A stretch of DNA of 14,016 nt from CAZPLZ01 sp964587525 (GTDB lineage Bacteria > Oederibacteriota > CAKKQC01). Shown in pieces: positions 7,906 through 14,016 of the stretch; positions within the stretch are counted from its first letter, which is position 1; each line of letters opens with the position of its first letter. A program made the position numbers and the translations under genes. The stretch lies in NCBI GenBank assembly GCA_964587525.1, contig CAZPLZ010000086.1, positions 1 to 14,016 of the forward strand, written 5' to 3'. The notes under the pieces are model-generated. The model was not told where the DNA came from, ran no database searches, and saw only the letters and a list, made by a program, of their open reading frames with translations.

Positions 7906-9187
7906 ACTCCTGGTCACCAAGCACTGGGGCGAGCCGGACTGCCACACGCTCGAGTCTTACTTACAACAGGGCGGGTACGAAGGCCTCCGCAAGGCGCTGA
8001 CCATGACGCCTGAAGATATCACCGAGGAAGTGAAAAAATCCGTGATCCGCGGCCGGGGTGGTGCGCGGTTTCCGACCGGTCTCAAGTGGTCCTTCATTCC
8101 CAAGAACACCAAAAAGCCGATCTACCTTGCGGTCAATGCCGACGAGGGGGAGCCAGGCACCTTTAAGGACCGGCTGCTCATGGAGAACACCCCGCACATG
8201 ATGCTGGAGGGCATCGCCATCACCTGTTACGCGATCCGCGCCAAGGAGTGCTTCATCTATATACGGGGCGAGTACGCGGTTCCGATTCAGCGGGTCACGC
8301 AGGCGGTTGAGGAAGCCGAACGGGCGGGGTACCTGGGGGAGAACATTTTGGGCACGAAACTCTCTATCAAGACGATCATCATGAAAGGTGCGGGGGCGTA
8401 CATCTGTGGCGAGGAAACCGGGATGCTGTCCTCCATGGAGGGCAAGAAAGGCTTCCCCAAGCTCAAGCCCCCCTTCCCGGCGGTGTCCGGCCTCTACCAG
8501 TGTCCGACTATTGTGAACAACGTGGAGACGCTGGCGTACCTGCCGTATATCATCAACCTCGGTGGGGAGGCGTTCGCCGCCATGGGCAGTCCCAAGAACG
8601 GCGGCCTGGCGCTGTTCTGTATGAGCGGCCACGTCAAACAGCCCAAGGTGCTGGAGTTGCCGATGGGAACCACCCTGCGCGAGATGATCTACACGCACTG
8701 CGGCGGCATCCGGGGAGATCGCGAGCTGAAGGCGGTGATCCCGGGCGGCTCCTCCTCGGCGGTGCTGACCCCTGACCAGATTGACGTCAGGATGGACTCG
8801 GAATCGCTCGCCGCGTTGGGTACCATGCTGGGGTCCGCCGGCATCGTGGTCATGGACGAGACCACCTGCATGGTGCGGGTGACCCGCAACATCGCTGACT
8901 TCTATGCGCACGAGTCCTGCGGGCAGTGCACGCCCTGTCGCGAAGGCTGCGACTGGATGGCCAAGATTCTCAGGAACATCGAGCGGGGCAAGGGCAAGTC
9001 TGAGGATTTACAAACCATTCTGAATATCTGCGACAACATGGTGGGAAAGACCATCTGCGTCTTCGCGGATGGTGCCGCCATGCCCCTTGCCAGCCTCGTT
9101 AAGAAGTTCCGCCACGAGTTCCTCGAGCACCTGGAGGGTAAGTGCGGCGTTAGGAATGGCATACGATCCGAGGTTTCTCATGCCTAA
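7898..9187 (+). CDS. nuoF: NADH-quinone oxidoreductase subunit F (NADH-binding)
   Basis: A 429-residue 51-kDa-type subunit that binds NADH and FMN and holds cluster N3, the entry point for electrons in complex I. The flavin/NADH Rossmann-like region has GRGGARFPTGLKW (52-64) and NADEGEPGTFKDR (80-92). GAGAYICGEETGML (164-177) and PPFPAVSGLY (191-200) follow. The N3 [4Fe-4S] ligands are Cys341, Cys344, Cys347 (SCGQCTPCREG) and Cys387 (TICVFADGAAMP). The GTG start at 7898 overlaps the nuoE stop by 8 bp and is preceded by the purine-rich run GAGAGGGG (7882-7889). The length is normal for the family. Confidence 0.97.
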   Translation: MAELLVTKHWGEPDCHTLESYLQQGGYEGLRKALTMTPEDITEEVKKSVIRGRGGARFPTGLKWSFIPKNTKKPIYLAVNADEGEPGTFKDRLLMENTPHMMLEGIAITCYAIRAKECFIYIRGEYAVPIQRVTQAVEEAERAGYLGENILGTKLSIKTIIMKGAGAYICGEETGMLSSMEGKKGFPKLKPPFPAVSGLYQCPTIVNNVETLAYLPYIINLGGEAFAAMGSPKNGGLALFCMSGHVKQPKVLELPMGTTLREMIYTHCGGIRGDRELKAVIPGGSSSAVLTPDQIDVRMDSESLAALGTMLGSAGIVVMDETTCMVRVTRNIADFYAHESCGQCTPCREGCDWMAKILRNIERGKGKSEDLQTILNICDNMVGKTICVFADGAAMPLASLVKKFRHEFLEHLEGKCGVRNGIRSEVSHA

Positions 9188-10796
9188 ACTGACAGTCGAA
9201 GGTCAGGAGATTACTGTCCCGAATGGGACCACCGTGCTCCAGGCGGCCGAGAAATTGGGCTACAACGTTCCCGTGTTCTGCTACCACCCAGGGCTGTCTA
9301 TCGCGGGCAACTGCCGCATGTGTCTGGTCGAGATCGAGAAGCAGCCCCGGCTGGCCGCTTCCTGCTCGGTACCGGTGGCCGAGGGCATGGTGGTGCACGT
9401 GAACTCCACAAAGGCGAAGGACGGCCGCCAGGCGGTCATCGAGTTCCTCCTGGCCAACCACCCACTTGACTGCCCGATCTGCGACCGCGCGGGAGAGTGC
9501 ATCCTGCAGGACAACTCCATGGGACACGGTGTGATGAAGTCGCGGTTCGACCCATCCAAGATCCACAAGCCCAAGGTGGTGGACATCGGCAAGCACGTCG
9601 TCCTGGACGCTGAGCGGTGCATCATGTGCAGCCGGTGCGTGCGGTTCGTGGATGAGGTGTCGCACAGCCACGAATTGGGGATCTTCGGGCGGGGAAACGG
9701 GGAAGAGATTGGGCTCGCGCCGGGTGTGCGGCTGGACAACCCGTACTCGGGTAACGTGGTGGACCTGTGTCCCGTGGGGGCGCTGACCGCCAAGGAGTTC
9801 CGGTTCCAGAGCCGGGCCTGGTTCCTCGAGAAGACCAACTCGGTCTGTCCGTCCTGCGCGCGTGGCTGCAACATCACGGTGGAGACGAATACCAACACGA
9901 TCAACAAAGTAGGGCAGCGCCGGGTCTACCGGTTCATGCCGCGGCACAACCCGAATGTGAACCAGTACTGGATGTGTGACGAGGGACGCTTCCGTTTTGG
10001 ATTTGTTGACGAAGGCCGCGTCCTCAAACCAGTGCGGCGCGAGGACGGCAAGGAAGAAGCGCTGTCCTGGGAAGATGCGTTGTCCTCCTTCAAGCACTGG
10101 CTGGACTCGGCCGGGCCGAAACGGACCGGGGTTCTCTTGTCGCGTGGCTCCTCGCTTGAGGATCTCTACCTGGCCCGGGAGCTGTTCGGCTCCTGCCTGA
10201 AGGGTGTACTGGTTGCCTCCGACGCCCCCTCGGACCGCCCGCCCACCGAGGACGATTTCCTCATTCACCGGGACAAGTGGTCGAACACCGCCGGGGCGGA
10301 GGTGCTGGGACTCAACGGCGCGGGCCCGAGGTGGGTTGAGGTGCTTGATTCGGCTGAGCGCGGCGAGCTGGACCTGCTGGTTGTGGTCGGGCACGATCTG
10401 TACCAGATCTTTCCCCGGCCGAACGTGGATGCGGCCCTGAACCGGCTCAAGCACCTCGTTGTGCTGGCGCAAAATACTAACAGCATGGAGCAGCGAGCCT
10501 CGCTGGTCCTGCCGGTGGCCACGTTCGCGGAGCGGGACGGCACGTGGATCAATGTCCAGGGTCGCCTGCAGCGGTTTGCCAAAGCGCTTGAGCCGCTGGG
10601 GGATTCGATGCCGGAGTGGAAGATCTGGAAGGAGATGCTGGGCCGGTACGGGACCCCGCTGCTCCAAGAAGACGAGCAGGCTGTCTTCAAGGTCATGGCG
10701 GAATCCGAGCCCGCCTTCAAGGGGCTTTCCTATGACGCGCTGGGCGAGGGGGGCGTCCTCGTCAAGGCAGCGGCGCCGAAGCCAGTCGAACCATGA
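9180..10796 (+). CDS. nuoG: NADH-quinone oxidoreductase subunit G, short form
   Basis: A 538-residue 75-kDa-type subunit carrying the Fe-S wire of the NADH module. N-terminal [2Fe-2S] N1b: Cys34, 45, 48, 62. N5: His94, Cys98, 101, 107. N4: Cys147, 150, 153, 197. An additional N7-type site is present at Cys223, 226, 230 and 266 (C-x2-C-x3-C-x35-C). The C-terminal molybdopterin-oxidoreductase-like domain is only about 270 residues, making the protein some 150-350 residues shorter than common bacterial NuoG. It still ends with the recognisable LVLPVATFAERDGTWINVQG (442-461). The ATG at 9180 overlaps the nuoF stop by 8 bp and has GAGG at 9170-9173. The frame is open further upstream (ATG 9156), but homologous sequence begins at PKLTVEGQEI. 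The 3' end overlaps nuoH as ATGA. Confidence 0.95.
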   Translation: MPKLTVEGQEITVPNGTTVLQAAEKLGYNVPVFCYHPGLSIAGNCRMCLVEIEKQPRLAASCSVPVAEGMVVHVNSTKAKDGRQAVIEFLLANHPLDCPICDRAGECILQDNSMGHGVMKSRFDPSKIHKPKVVDIGKHVVLDAERCIMCSRCVRFVDEVSHSHELGIFGRGNGEEIGLAPGVRLDNPYSGNVVDLCPVGALTAKEFRFQSRAWFLEKTNSVCPSCARGCNITVETNTNTINKVGQRRVYRFMPRHNPNVNQYWMCDEGRFRFGFVDEGRVLKPVRREDGKEEALSWEDALSSFKHWLDSAGPKRTGVLLSRGSSLEDLYLARELFGSCLKGVLVASDAPSDRPPTEDDFLIHRDKWSNTAGAEVLGLNGAGPRWVEVLDSAERGELDLLVVVGHDLYQIFPRPNVDAALNRLKHLVVLAQNTNSMEQRASLVLPVATFAERDGTWINVQGRLQRFAKALEPLGDSMPEWKIWKEMLGRYGTPLLQEDEQAVFKVMAESEPAFKGLSYDALGEGGVLVKAAAPKPVEP

Positions 10797-11860
10797 CAGC
10801 GCTGGCCGCTGCTGCCCTGGCGGCTTTTGCCAAAAGCGGGTTTCTTCTCGGGACCGTGCTGGCTGGCGGCGCGGTCATGACCTGGGCTGAGCGCAAGCAG
10901 AGCGCCATGATCCAGGACCGGATTGGCGCCAACCGGGCTGATATTTTCGGCTTTCGGGCATTGGGGCTCTTCCACATAATCTCCGACGCGATCAAGATGC
11001 TGACCAAAGAGGATTTCATCCCGCCCTTCGCAGACAAATTCCTGTTCTGGCTGGCTCCGATCGTGGCTGGCATCGCGGCCACCATCGGGTTTCTCGTCAT
11101 TCCCTTCGGTCCCACCATCAGCGCGTTCGGGTATGAGATCCCGATGGTCGTGATGCGCAGCGAGATCGGTGTGCTGATTCTCTTCGCCGCCCTGGGGCTC
11201 ACGGTGTACGGCGCGTTCCTGGCGGGGATTGCGACCAACAACAAGTACGGCCTGCTGGGGGGCTTGCGGGCTGCTGCGCAGATGGCCGCCTATGAGGTCG
11301 CAATCGGCCTCTCGCTCGTGGGGGTGTTCATGGTGTACAGCACCTTGAACCTCTCCACGATCGCGAACGCCCAACAGGGCTGGCTGTCGTGGTTTCCCTG
11401 GCTGCCCAACTGGGGCGTGTTCGTTCAGCCGCTGGCGTTCATCCTGTTCCTGACCGCGGCGATCGCCGAGACCAAGCGGATCCCGTTCGACATCCCGGAG
11501 GGCGAATCGGAGATCATCGGATATTTCATCGAGTACAGCGGGATGAAGTTCGGGTTGTTCTTCATGTCCGAGCTGATCGAGACCATCCTGTTCTCGGCGG
11601 CCATTGCCGTTCTGTTCTTCGGCGGCTGGCACCTGCCTGGGATTGACTACGCGGCGCTGTCCAACTGGCAGGCGGCACTCGTGGGCAGTGTGGTGTTCTG
11701 GGGCAAGGTGGTCTTCGGGTGCTGGTTCATGCTGCTCGTGCGCTGGACCCTGCCGCGGTTTCGGTACGATCAGCTCCTGGATCTGGGATGGAAATACCTG
11801 CTGCCGGTGGCGCTGTTGAACATCCTGCTCACCGGTGCGGTTCTCCTGCTTATTGGGTGA
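10793..11860 (+). CDS. nuoH: NADH-quinone oxidoreductase subunit H
   Basis: A 355-residue membrane subunit with about eight transmembrane helices. It joins the peripheral arm to the membrane arm and shapes the quinone entry channel. WAERKQSAMIQDRIGANRAD (31-50), ISDAIKMLTKED (63-74), GLLGGLRAAAQMAAYEV (153-169) and AETKRIPFDIPEGESEIIGY (225-244) are diagnostic, as are FIEYSGMKFGLFF (245-257) and LPRFRYDQLLDLGWKYLLP (320-338). Two usually strong motifs differ: GPNR is GANR, and the 'GLLQ-x-x-AD' stretch is GLFHIISD (58-65). The start overlaps the nuoG stop (ATGA at 10793-10796), implying coupled translation. It is the only nuo membrane-arm gene in the window. Confidence 0.96.
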   Translation: MTALAAAALAAFAKSGFLLGTVLAGGAVMTWAERKQSAMIQDRIGANRADIFGFRALGLFHIISDAIKMLTKEDFIPPFADKFLFWLAPIVAGIAATIGFLVIPFGPTISAFGYEIPMVVMRSEIGVLILFAALGLTVYGAFLAGIATNNKYGLLGGLRAAAQMAAYEVAIGLSLVGVFMVYSTLNLSTIANAQQGWLSWFPWLPNWGVFVQPLAFILFLTAAIAETKRIPFDIPEGESEIIGYFIEYSGMKFGLFFMSELIETILFSAAIAVLFFGGWHLPGIDYAALSNWQAALVGSVVFWGKVVFGCWFMLLVRWTLPRFRYDQLLDLGWKYLLPVALLNILLTGAVLLLIG

Positions 11861-11867
11861 GGGGGTT

Positions 11868-12419
11868 ATGAACAAGCCAGCCGCACACAAGCGTGATCTC
11901 AACCTGCTGGCCCGGCTGTACGTCTGGGAGATCGTCAAGGGTCTTTGGCTCACCAACTGGCACTTCTGGCAGAACATCATCCTGCACTCCCTGCACGCGA
12001 TCGGGCTTTGCAAGAACATTCCGGCGGGCGTCACGATCCAGTACCCCGAGGTGCGGCGGTTCGTGCCGGAGCGCGCCCGGTTCGTGCACCGGCTGACCCA
12101 GCGCCCGGACGGCACACCCAAGTGCGTGGCCTGCATGCTCTGCCCGTCGGTGTGCCCCGCCATGTGCATCAACGTCGTTGCGGAAGAGGCGCCGGATCCC
12201 GCCATCGAGAAACGCCCAGCGATCTTTGACATCGATCTGTCCCGGTGTGTCTTCTGCGGGTTCTGCGTGGAGGCCTGCCCCGTGGATGCTATCCGCATGG
12301 ATACCGGCATCATCCCCCCGGCTGCGTTTGACCGGTTCAAGATGGTCATCACCAAAGAGGAGATGCTCGCCCACAAGCCCAGCGACGGCACCCTGAAAAC
12401 GATCTCGCAGAAGTATTGA
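11868..12419 (+). CDS. nuoI: NADH-quinone oxidoreductase subunit I
   Basis: A 183-residue ferredoxin-like subunit that carries clusters N6a and N6b between the NADH module and NuoB. The two 8Fe-ferredoxin motifs are CVACMLCPSVCP (Cys86, 89, 92, 96) and CVFCGFCVEACPVD (Cys127, 130, 133, 137), each completing the other's cluster in the usual way. The N-terminal amphipathic segment VWEIVKGLWLTNWHFWQNI and the QYPEVRR element are typical. An extra Cys100 follows the first motif. ATG 11868 is preceded by GAGG at 11859-11862, 7 bp after the nuoH stop. An in-frame ATG at 11835 would lie inside nuoH and adds residues unlike the family. The next gene begins 1 bp after the stop; nuoJ does not follow. 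Confidence 0.96.
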   Translation: MNKPAAHKRDLNLLARLYVWEIVKGLWLTNWHFWQNIILHSLHAIGLCKNIPAGVTIQYPEVRRFVPERARFVHRLTQRPDGTPKCVACMLCPSVCPAMCINVVAEEAPDPAIEKRPAIFDIDLSRCVFCGFCVEACPVDAIRMDTGIIPPAAFDRFKMVITKEEMLAHKPSDGTLKTISQKY

Positions 12420-12420
12420 A

Positions 12421-13224
12421 TTGATCCTTCTTGGCGCCGCTCTCTTGTGGCTGAGTTTTTCGGCCACCGTGGGTCATGCGGCGTTTCTGGTTAAGGGGCG
12501 CCCCTCGACAGGCTCGGGGCGCCCTGAGCGAGCGAAGCGAGTCGAAGGGCGTGACGTTCTCTTTTTTCTCCCTGGCGCAGAATCAATTTACGGCCGGGCT
12601 GTTCAGTTGAAAAATGACGGTCGTTATACCGAGGCCATTGAAGAGCTTGAGCAGATCGTCAAAGCTTACCCGGACATTCTGACGTTCCAAGGCAAGCTTG
12701 GATATTACTATGCGCAAATTGGGGATTGGACGAACGTGTATCGCTTTCTCAAGCCAATCGTGGAACAAGGCATGATGGATGCCACGAGCCTGGTGACCTA
12801 CGGGCAAGCTGCATTCCATCTTGGCAAACTGGACGAGGCTGATCAGGTCTTGCGGGGAGCCTTACGTCGGTACCCCGGGCATGAGCATCTGATCAGGGTG
12901 GACCTGGGGTCGGTGTGCTATTCCCAAGCTCTTCAATACGCCAGCGACAATTTGGCCGAACCGGCTGAGCGCCTGCTGGCCGAGGCGGACGAGTTCTTGA
13001 ATTTCACCTCCCATGCTTCCGAAGGCGAGATCGAGGTGCTGCGCAGGAAGAAGCTCGCCTTGGTGACGGGACTGAAGGCGGATATCAGTGCCTCGCGTGG
13101 CGAGCATGGGAGAGCCGTCCGGCTTTTCCGGGAAGCGGTGCGTCTCGCCCCGGATCTCCCCGGCGCGGACGGGTGGCAACGACGCGCGGACGAGTTGACG
13201 GCCGCACCGGCGCAGGCCAATTAG
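12421..13224 (+). CDS. Exported TPR-repeat protein
   Basis: A 267-residue protein of unknown specific function. It starts with TTG 2 nt after the nuoI stop codon, with AGAAG at 12409-12413. Residues 1-20 look like a signal peptide (LLGAALLWLSFSATVGHA, cleavage after GHA), although no Lys or Arg precedes the hydrophobic core. Residues 27-43 are encoded by a REP-like palindrome. TPR-type helices follow: IYGRAVQLKNDGRYTEAIEE (56-75), LGYYYAQIGDWTNVYRFLKP (93-112) and YGQAAFHLGKLDEADQVL (127-144). A last pair lies at about 218-245 (ADISASRGEHGRAVRLFREA). It was probably periplasmic and protein-binding. The gene body after the repeat is visibly less GC-rich than nuoI. Being co-oriented with nuo hints at a role in complex assembly or envelope organisation, but that is inference only. 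Confidence 0.75.
   Translation: MILLGAALLWLSFSATVGHAAFLVKGRPSTGSGRPERAKRVEGRDVLFFLPGAESIYGRAVQLKNDGRYTEAIEELEQIVKAYPDILTFQGKLGYYYAQIGDWTNVYRFLKPIVEQGMMDATSLVTYGQAAFHLGKLDEADQVLRGALRRYPGHEHLIRVDLGSVCYSQALQYASDNLAEPAERLLAEADEFLNFTSHASEGEIEVLRRKKLALVTGLKADISASRGEHGRAVRLFREAVRLAPDLPGADGWQRRADELTAAPAQAN
12499..12551. repeat. REP-like imperfect palindrome inside the TPR gene
   Basis: The outer arms CGCCCCTCGAC (12499-12509) and GTCGAAGGGCG (12541-12551) are inverted repeats matching at 10 of 11 positions. An inner near-palindrome CTCGGGGCGCCCTGAG sits at 12513-12528, and a further palindrome GGGGCGCCCC at 12495-12504 overlaps the left arm. The layout and core (TCGACAGGCTC ... GAGCGAAGCGAGTCGA) resemble the short dispersed REP-type repeats common in intergenic DNA of many bacteria. 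Here it is read in frame as GRPSTGSGRPERAKRVEG. Confidence 0.75.
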
Positions 13225-13228
13225 GTTA

Positions 13229-13624
13229 TCAAACCACCTCGGTGGTGTCAGGGTCCCGCATGTCGCGTCCCACGGTGATGCGTGTTTTCCCGTTTAAGTT
13301 GCGGATGCCGATGTCCCATTTTTGCATGGTCCCGGCACCGACGATCATCTGCCGGGACAGGTCCGGAGACACAAGAACCCCATCTCGCACTCGCTTGCGG
13401 CCGATGGTCATGACCAGTTCCGTCACTCCGACGACTCGGAGCCGGCTTCCCTTGGCGGCGGCCCGAAAATACTCCGGTGTCCGGTAGCGCAGGTACTTTG
13501 CTTTTTGGGGGAGCCGGTCCTGGCGGATGATGGAGTAAAAAGAACCCGTATCCAGCAGCGCCTCAACTCCGATGGTTTTGCGCTCCAAGGTGGTCAGCTT
13601 GATGTTGATGACCGGTTTGCTCAT
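13229..13624 (-). CDS. Retropepsin-like (clan AA) aspartic protease
   Basis: A 131-residue minus-strand protein, counted from ATG 13624. It has one catalytic signature, EALLDTGSFYSII (21-33), with Asp25 in the D-T-G triad, a flap-like middle, and MIVGAGTMQKW (93-103). The last matches the 'I-h-G-x-x-x-h-x' element seen near the C-terminus of bacterial single-domain retropepsins. Such proteins would act as homodimers, one Asp from each subunit. No signal peptide or membrane segment is seen. The frame is open upstream to a TTG at 13660 (12 extra residues), and neither start has a clear ribosome site; I prefer the ATG. It converges with the TPR gene with 4 bp between stops. A promoter is seen at 13691-13718. 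Its substrate is unknown. Small proteases of this type are often found beside toxin-antitoxin genes (general impression, not shown here). Confidence 0.75.
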   Translation of the reverse strand: MSKPVINIKLTTLERKTIGVEALLDTGSFYSIIRQDRLPQKAKYLRYRTPEYFRAAAKGSRLRVVGVTELVMTIGRKRVRDGVLVSPDLSRQMIVGAGTMQKWDIGIRNLNGKTRITVGRDMRDPDTTEVV

Positions 13625-13690
13625 ATCTGCATTGTAGAGGTTCCTGATCCGGTGCGGCAATCGCTAAACCGGCCAATGACGATTGCAGCT

Positions 13691-13718
13691 ATTATAATGA
13701 ACGACAATCCCTATTCAA
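13691..13718 (-). promoter_or_regulatory. Sigma70-type promoter for the aspartic protease gene
   Basis: On the minus strand, TTGAAT (plus coordinates 13713-13718) is followed after 16 nt by a perfect TATAAT (13691-13696). Transcription would start near 13684, giving a leader of about 60 nt to ATG 13624 or about 25 nt to TTG 13660. The -10 lies in the palindrome ATTATAAT (13691-13698), so a plus-strand TATAAT (13693-13698) also exists, but I see no matching -35 for it. Confidence 0.6.
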
Positions 13719-13724
13719 GCCAGC

Positions 13725-13745
13725 ACGAAAGACGCGAGACTGGAA
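13725..13745. repeat. Period-7 repeat, copy 3 (degenerate, three units)
   Basis: ACGAAAG, ACGCGAG and ACTGGAA run in phase between the divergent promoter region and the nucleotidyltransferase start. The second and third units each differ at one position from the ACTCGAR unit of copy 1. The first resembles ACGTAAG, the odd third unit of copy 2, differing at one position. Confidence 0.55.
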
Positions 13746-13759
13746 CATATCCAGGCATC

Positions 13760-13969
13760 ATGGAAGCTTTGAGCCGAGAGTTACTGCAAGCTGATCCAAT
13801 TCTGGATCAGATGGTTCGGAGGCTCGCGGAAGCCTTCCAGCCCGAGCGCATTTACCTTTTCGGTTCCCGGGCACGTGGAAATGGTGGTCCCGACAGTGAC
13901 TACGATGTGCTCGTGATCGTGCCTGATGACGTTCCTCCTGCACGGCGGAGCAGTCGTCTGGGGGTCTGA
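13760..13969 (+). pseudogene. Truncated MNT-type nucleotidyltransferase
   Basis: From ATG 13760 this reads 69 residues. LFGSRARG (33-40) and SDYDVLVIV (46-54) give the GSx...D-x-D catalytic core (Asp47, Asp49) of minimal nucleotidyltransferases, the family that includes MntA antitoxins of HEPN/MNT modules. After PDDVPPARRSSRLG the frame meets TGA at 13967. Members of this family normally continue for some 30-60 more residues with a third acidic strand, so the protein looks cut off. Two in-frame upstream ATGs (13676, 13697) would add residues encoded by the promoter and heptamer-repeat DNA, and are unlikely. There is no strong ribosome site. No HEPN partner is visible before the window ends. 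A start upstream or an error near 13957 remain possible. Confidence 0.6.
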
Positions 13970-14016
13970 CCTCACTTTTTCAGTCCAGTTGATTTGACGG
14001 TCACGTCGTTTTTTCG
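13957..14016. other. Possible mobile-element end at window edge
   Basis: The sequence changes at GGGGGTCTGACCTCACTTTT, where the nucleotidyltransferase homology stops. The GGGGTCTGACC core resembles termini that often flank REP-associated (Y1-type) transposase elements in draft genomes; this is recalled, not computed. Only about 60 bp are visible, with no coding sequence and no second end. Confidence 0.3.

Noticed and set aside
9069..9179. Upstream extension of the nuoG frame
   Set aside because: It lies inside the nuoF coding region, and the extra residues do not look like the family. ATG 9180 has a ribosome site and begins at the conserved ferredoxin domain.
9150..10667. Long minus-strand open frame opposite nuoG (about 505 codons)
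   Set aside because: Same reason: nuoG on the plus strand has complete cysteine motifs, and the antisense product looks like no known family.
11835..11867. Upstream extension of the nuoI frame from ATG 11835
   Set aside because: It overlaps the last codons of nuoH and would add a short unrelated peptide. ATG 11868 has a purine-rich site just upstream.
10730..12391. Long minus-strand open frame opposite nuoH and nuoI (about 550 codons)
   Set aside because: It lies antisense to two clear, conserved genes, has low-complexity His/Gln/Arg-rich composition, and no recognisable domain. It is a by-product of GC-rich codon use.
12551..12610. Alternative GTG start at 12551 for a protein beginning after the palindrome
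   Set aside because: That frame hits TGA after 19 codons, while the frame from TTG 12421 runs into clear TPR helices.
13233..13246. Inverted repeat ACCACC-TC-GGTGGT at the convergent gene ends, as a terminator
   Set aside because: The stem is only 5-6 bp with a tiny loop, no T-run follows on either strand, and it lies inside the protease coding end.
13676..13759. Longer nucleotidyltransferase starting at ATG 13676 or 13697
   Set aside because: Those codons fall in the promoter and heptamer-repeat DNA, and the added residues do not match the family. ATG 13760 is just before the conserved helix.

Overview
The window is a GC-rich stretch from a diderm (Gram-negative-type) bacterium. It carries a lipoprotein, an outer-membrane barrel protein and an O-antigen ligase/polymerase-type membrane protein. 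A run of exactly 100 N (7332-7431) shows that it comes from a scaffolded draft assembly, probably of an uncultivated organism. I cannot name a phylum from the sequence. Many starts are GTG (7 of the 13 genes in the main array).

Layout. Positions 53-13224 hold thirteen plus-strand genes packed end to end. Neighbours overlap by 4-8 bp or sit within 15 bp of each other, so no internal promoter space is visible. The first four are cell-envelope or carbohydrate related: a PfkB-family sugar kinase, a putative lipoprotein, an O-antigen ligase-like protein with a C-terminal TPR domain, and a PorV/FadL-like outer-membrane protein. They run directly into nuoB-nuoC-nuoD-nuoE-nuoF-nuoG-nuoH-nuoI and then an exported TPR protein. 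The assembly gap falls inside the 5' end of nuoE.

Function. NuoE, NuoF and NuoG form the NADH-oxidising module (FMN and Fe-S chain). NuoB, NuoC, NuoD and NuoI form the quinone-connecting module, and NuoH is the membrane subunit at the quinone site. nuoA and the antiporter-like/small membrane subunits nuoJKLMN are not in the cluster, so a full proton-pumping complex I would need them from elsewhere. The Fe-S ligands that can be checked in NuoB, E, F, G and I are all present. NuoG is short because its C-terminal molybdopterin-oxidoreductase-like domain is reduced.

The last kilobase is accessory in character. It has a minus-strand retropepsin-like aspartic protease gene, convergent with the TPR gene (4 bp between stops) and read from a good sigma70-type promoter. 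Beyond it is a plus-strand MNT-type nucleotidyltransferase that is cut off about 70 codons after its likely start, next to a sequence resembling a mobile-element end.

The features least explained by ordinary annotation are small repeats. A period-7 tandem repeat (unit ACTCGAR) occurs at three places, twice inside the O-antigen ligase gene and once upstream of the nucleotidyltransferase. A 53-bp REP-like palindrome lies in frame inside the TPR gene, just after its signal peptide. I found no CRISPR array, tRNA or rRNA, and no clearly new multi-gene system.
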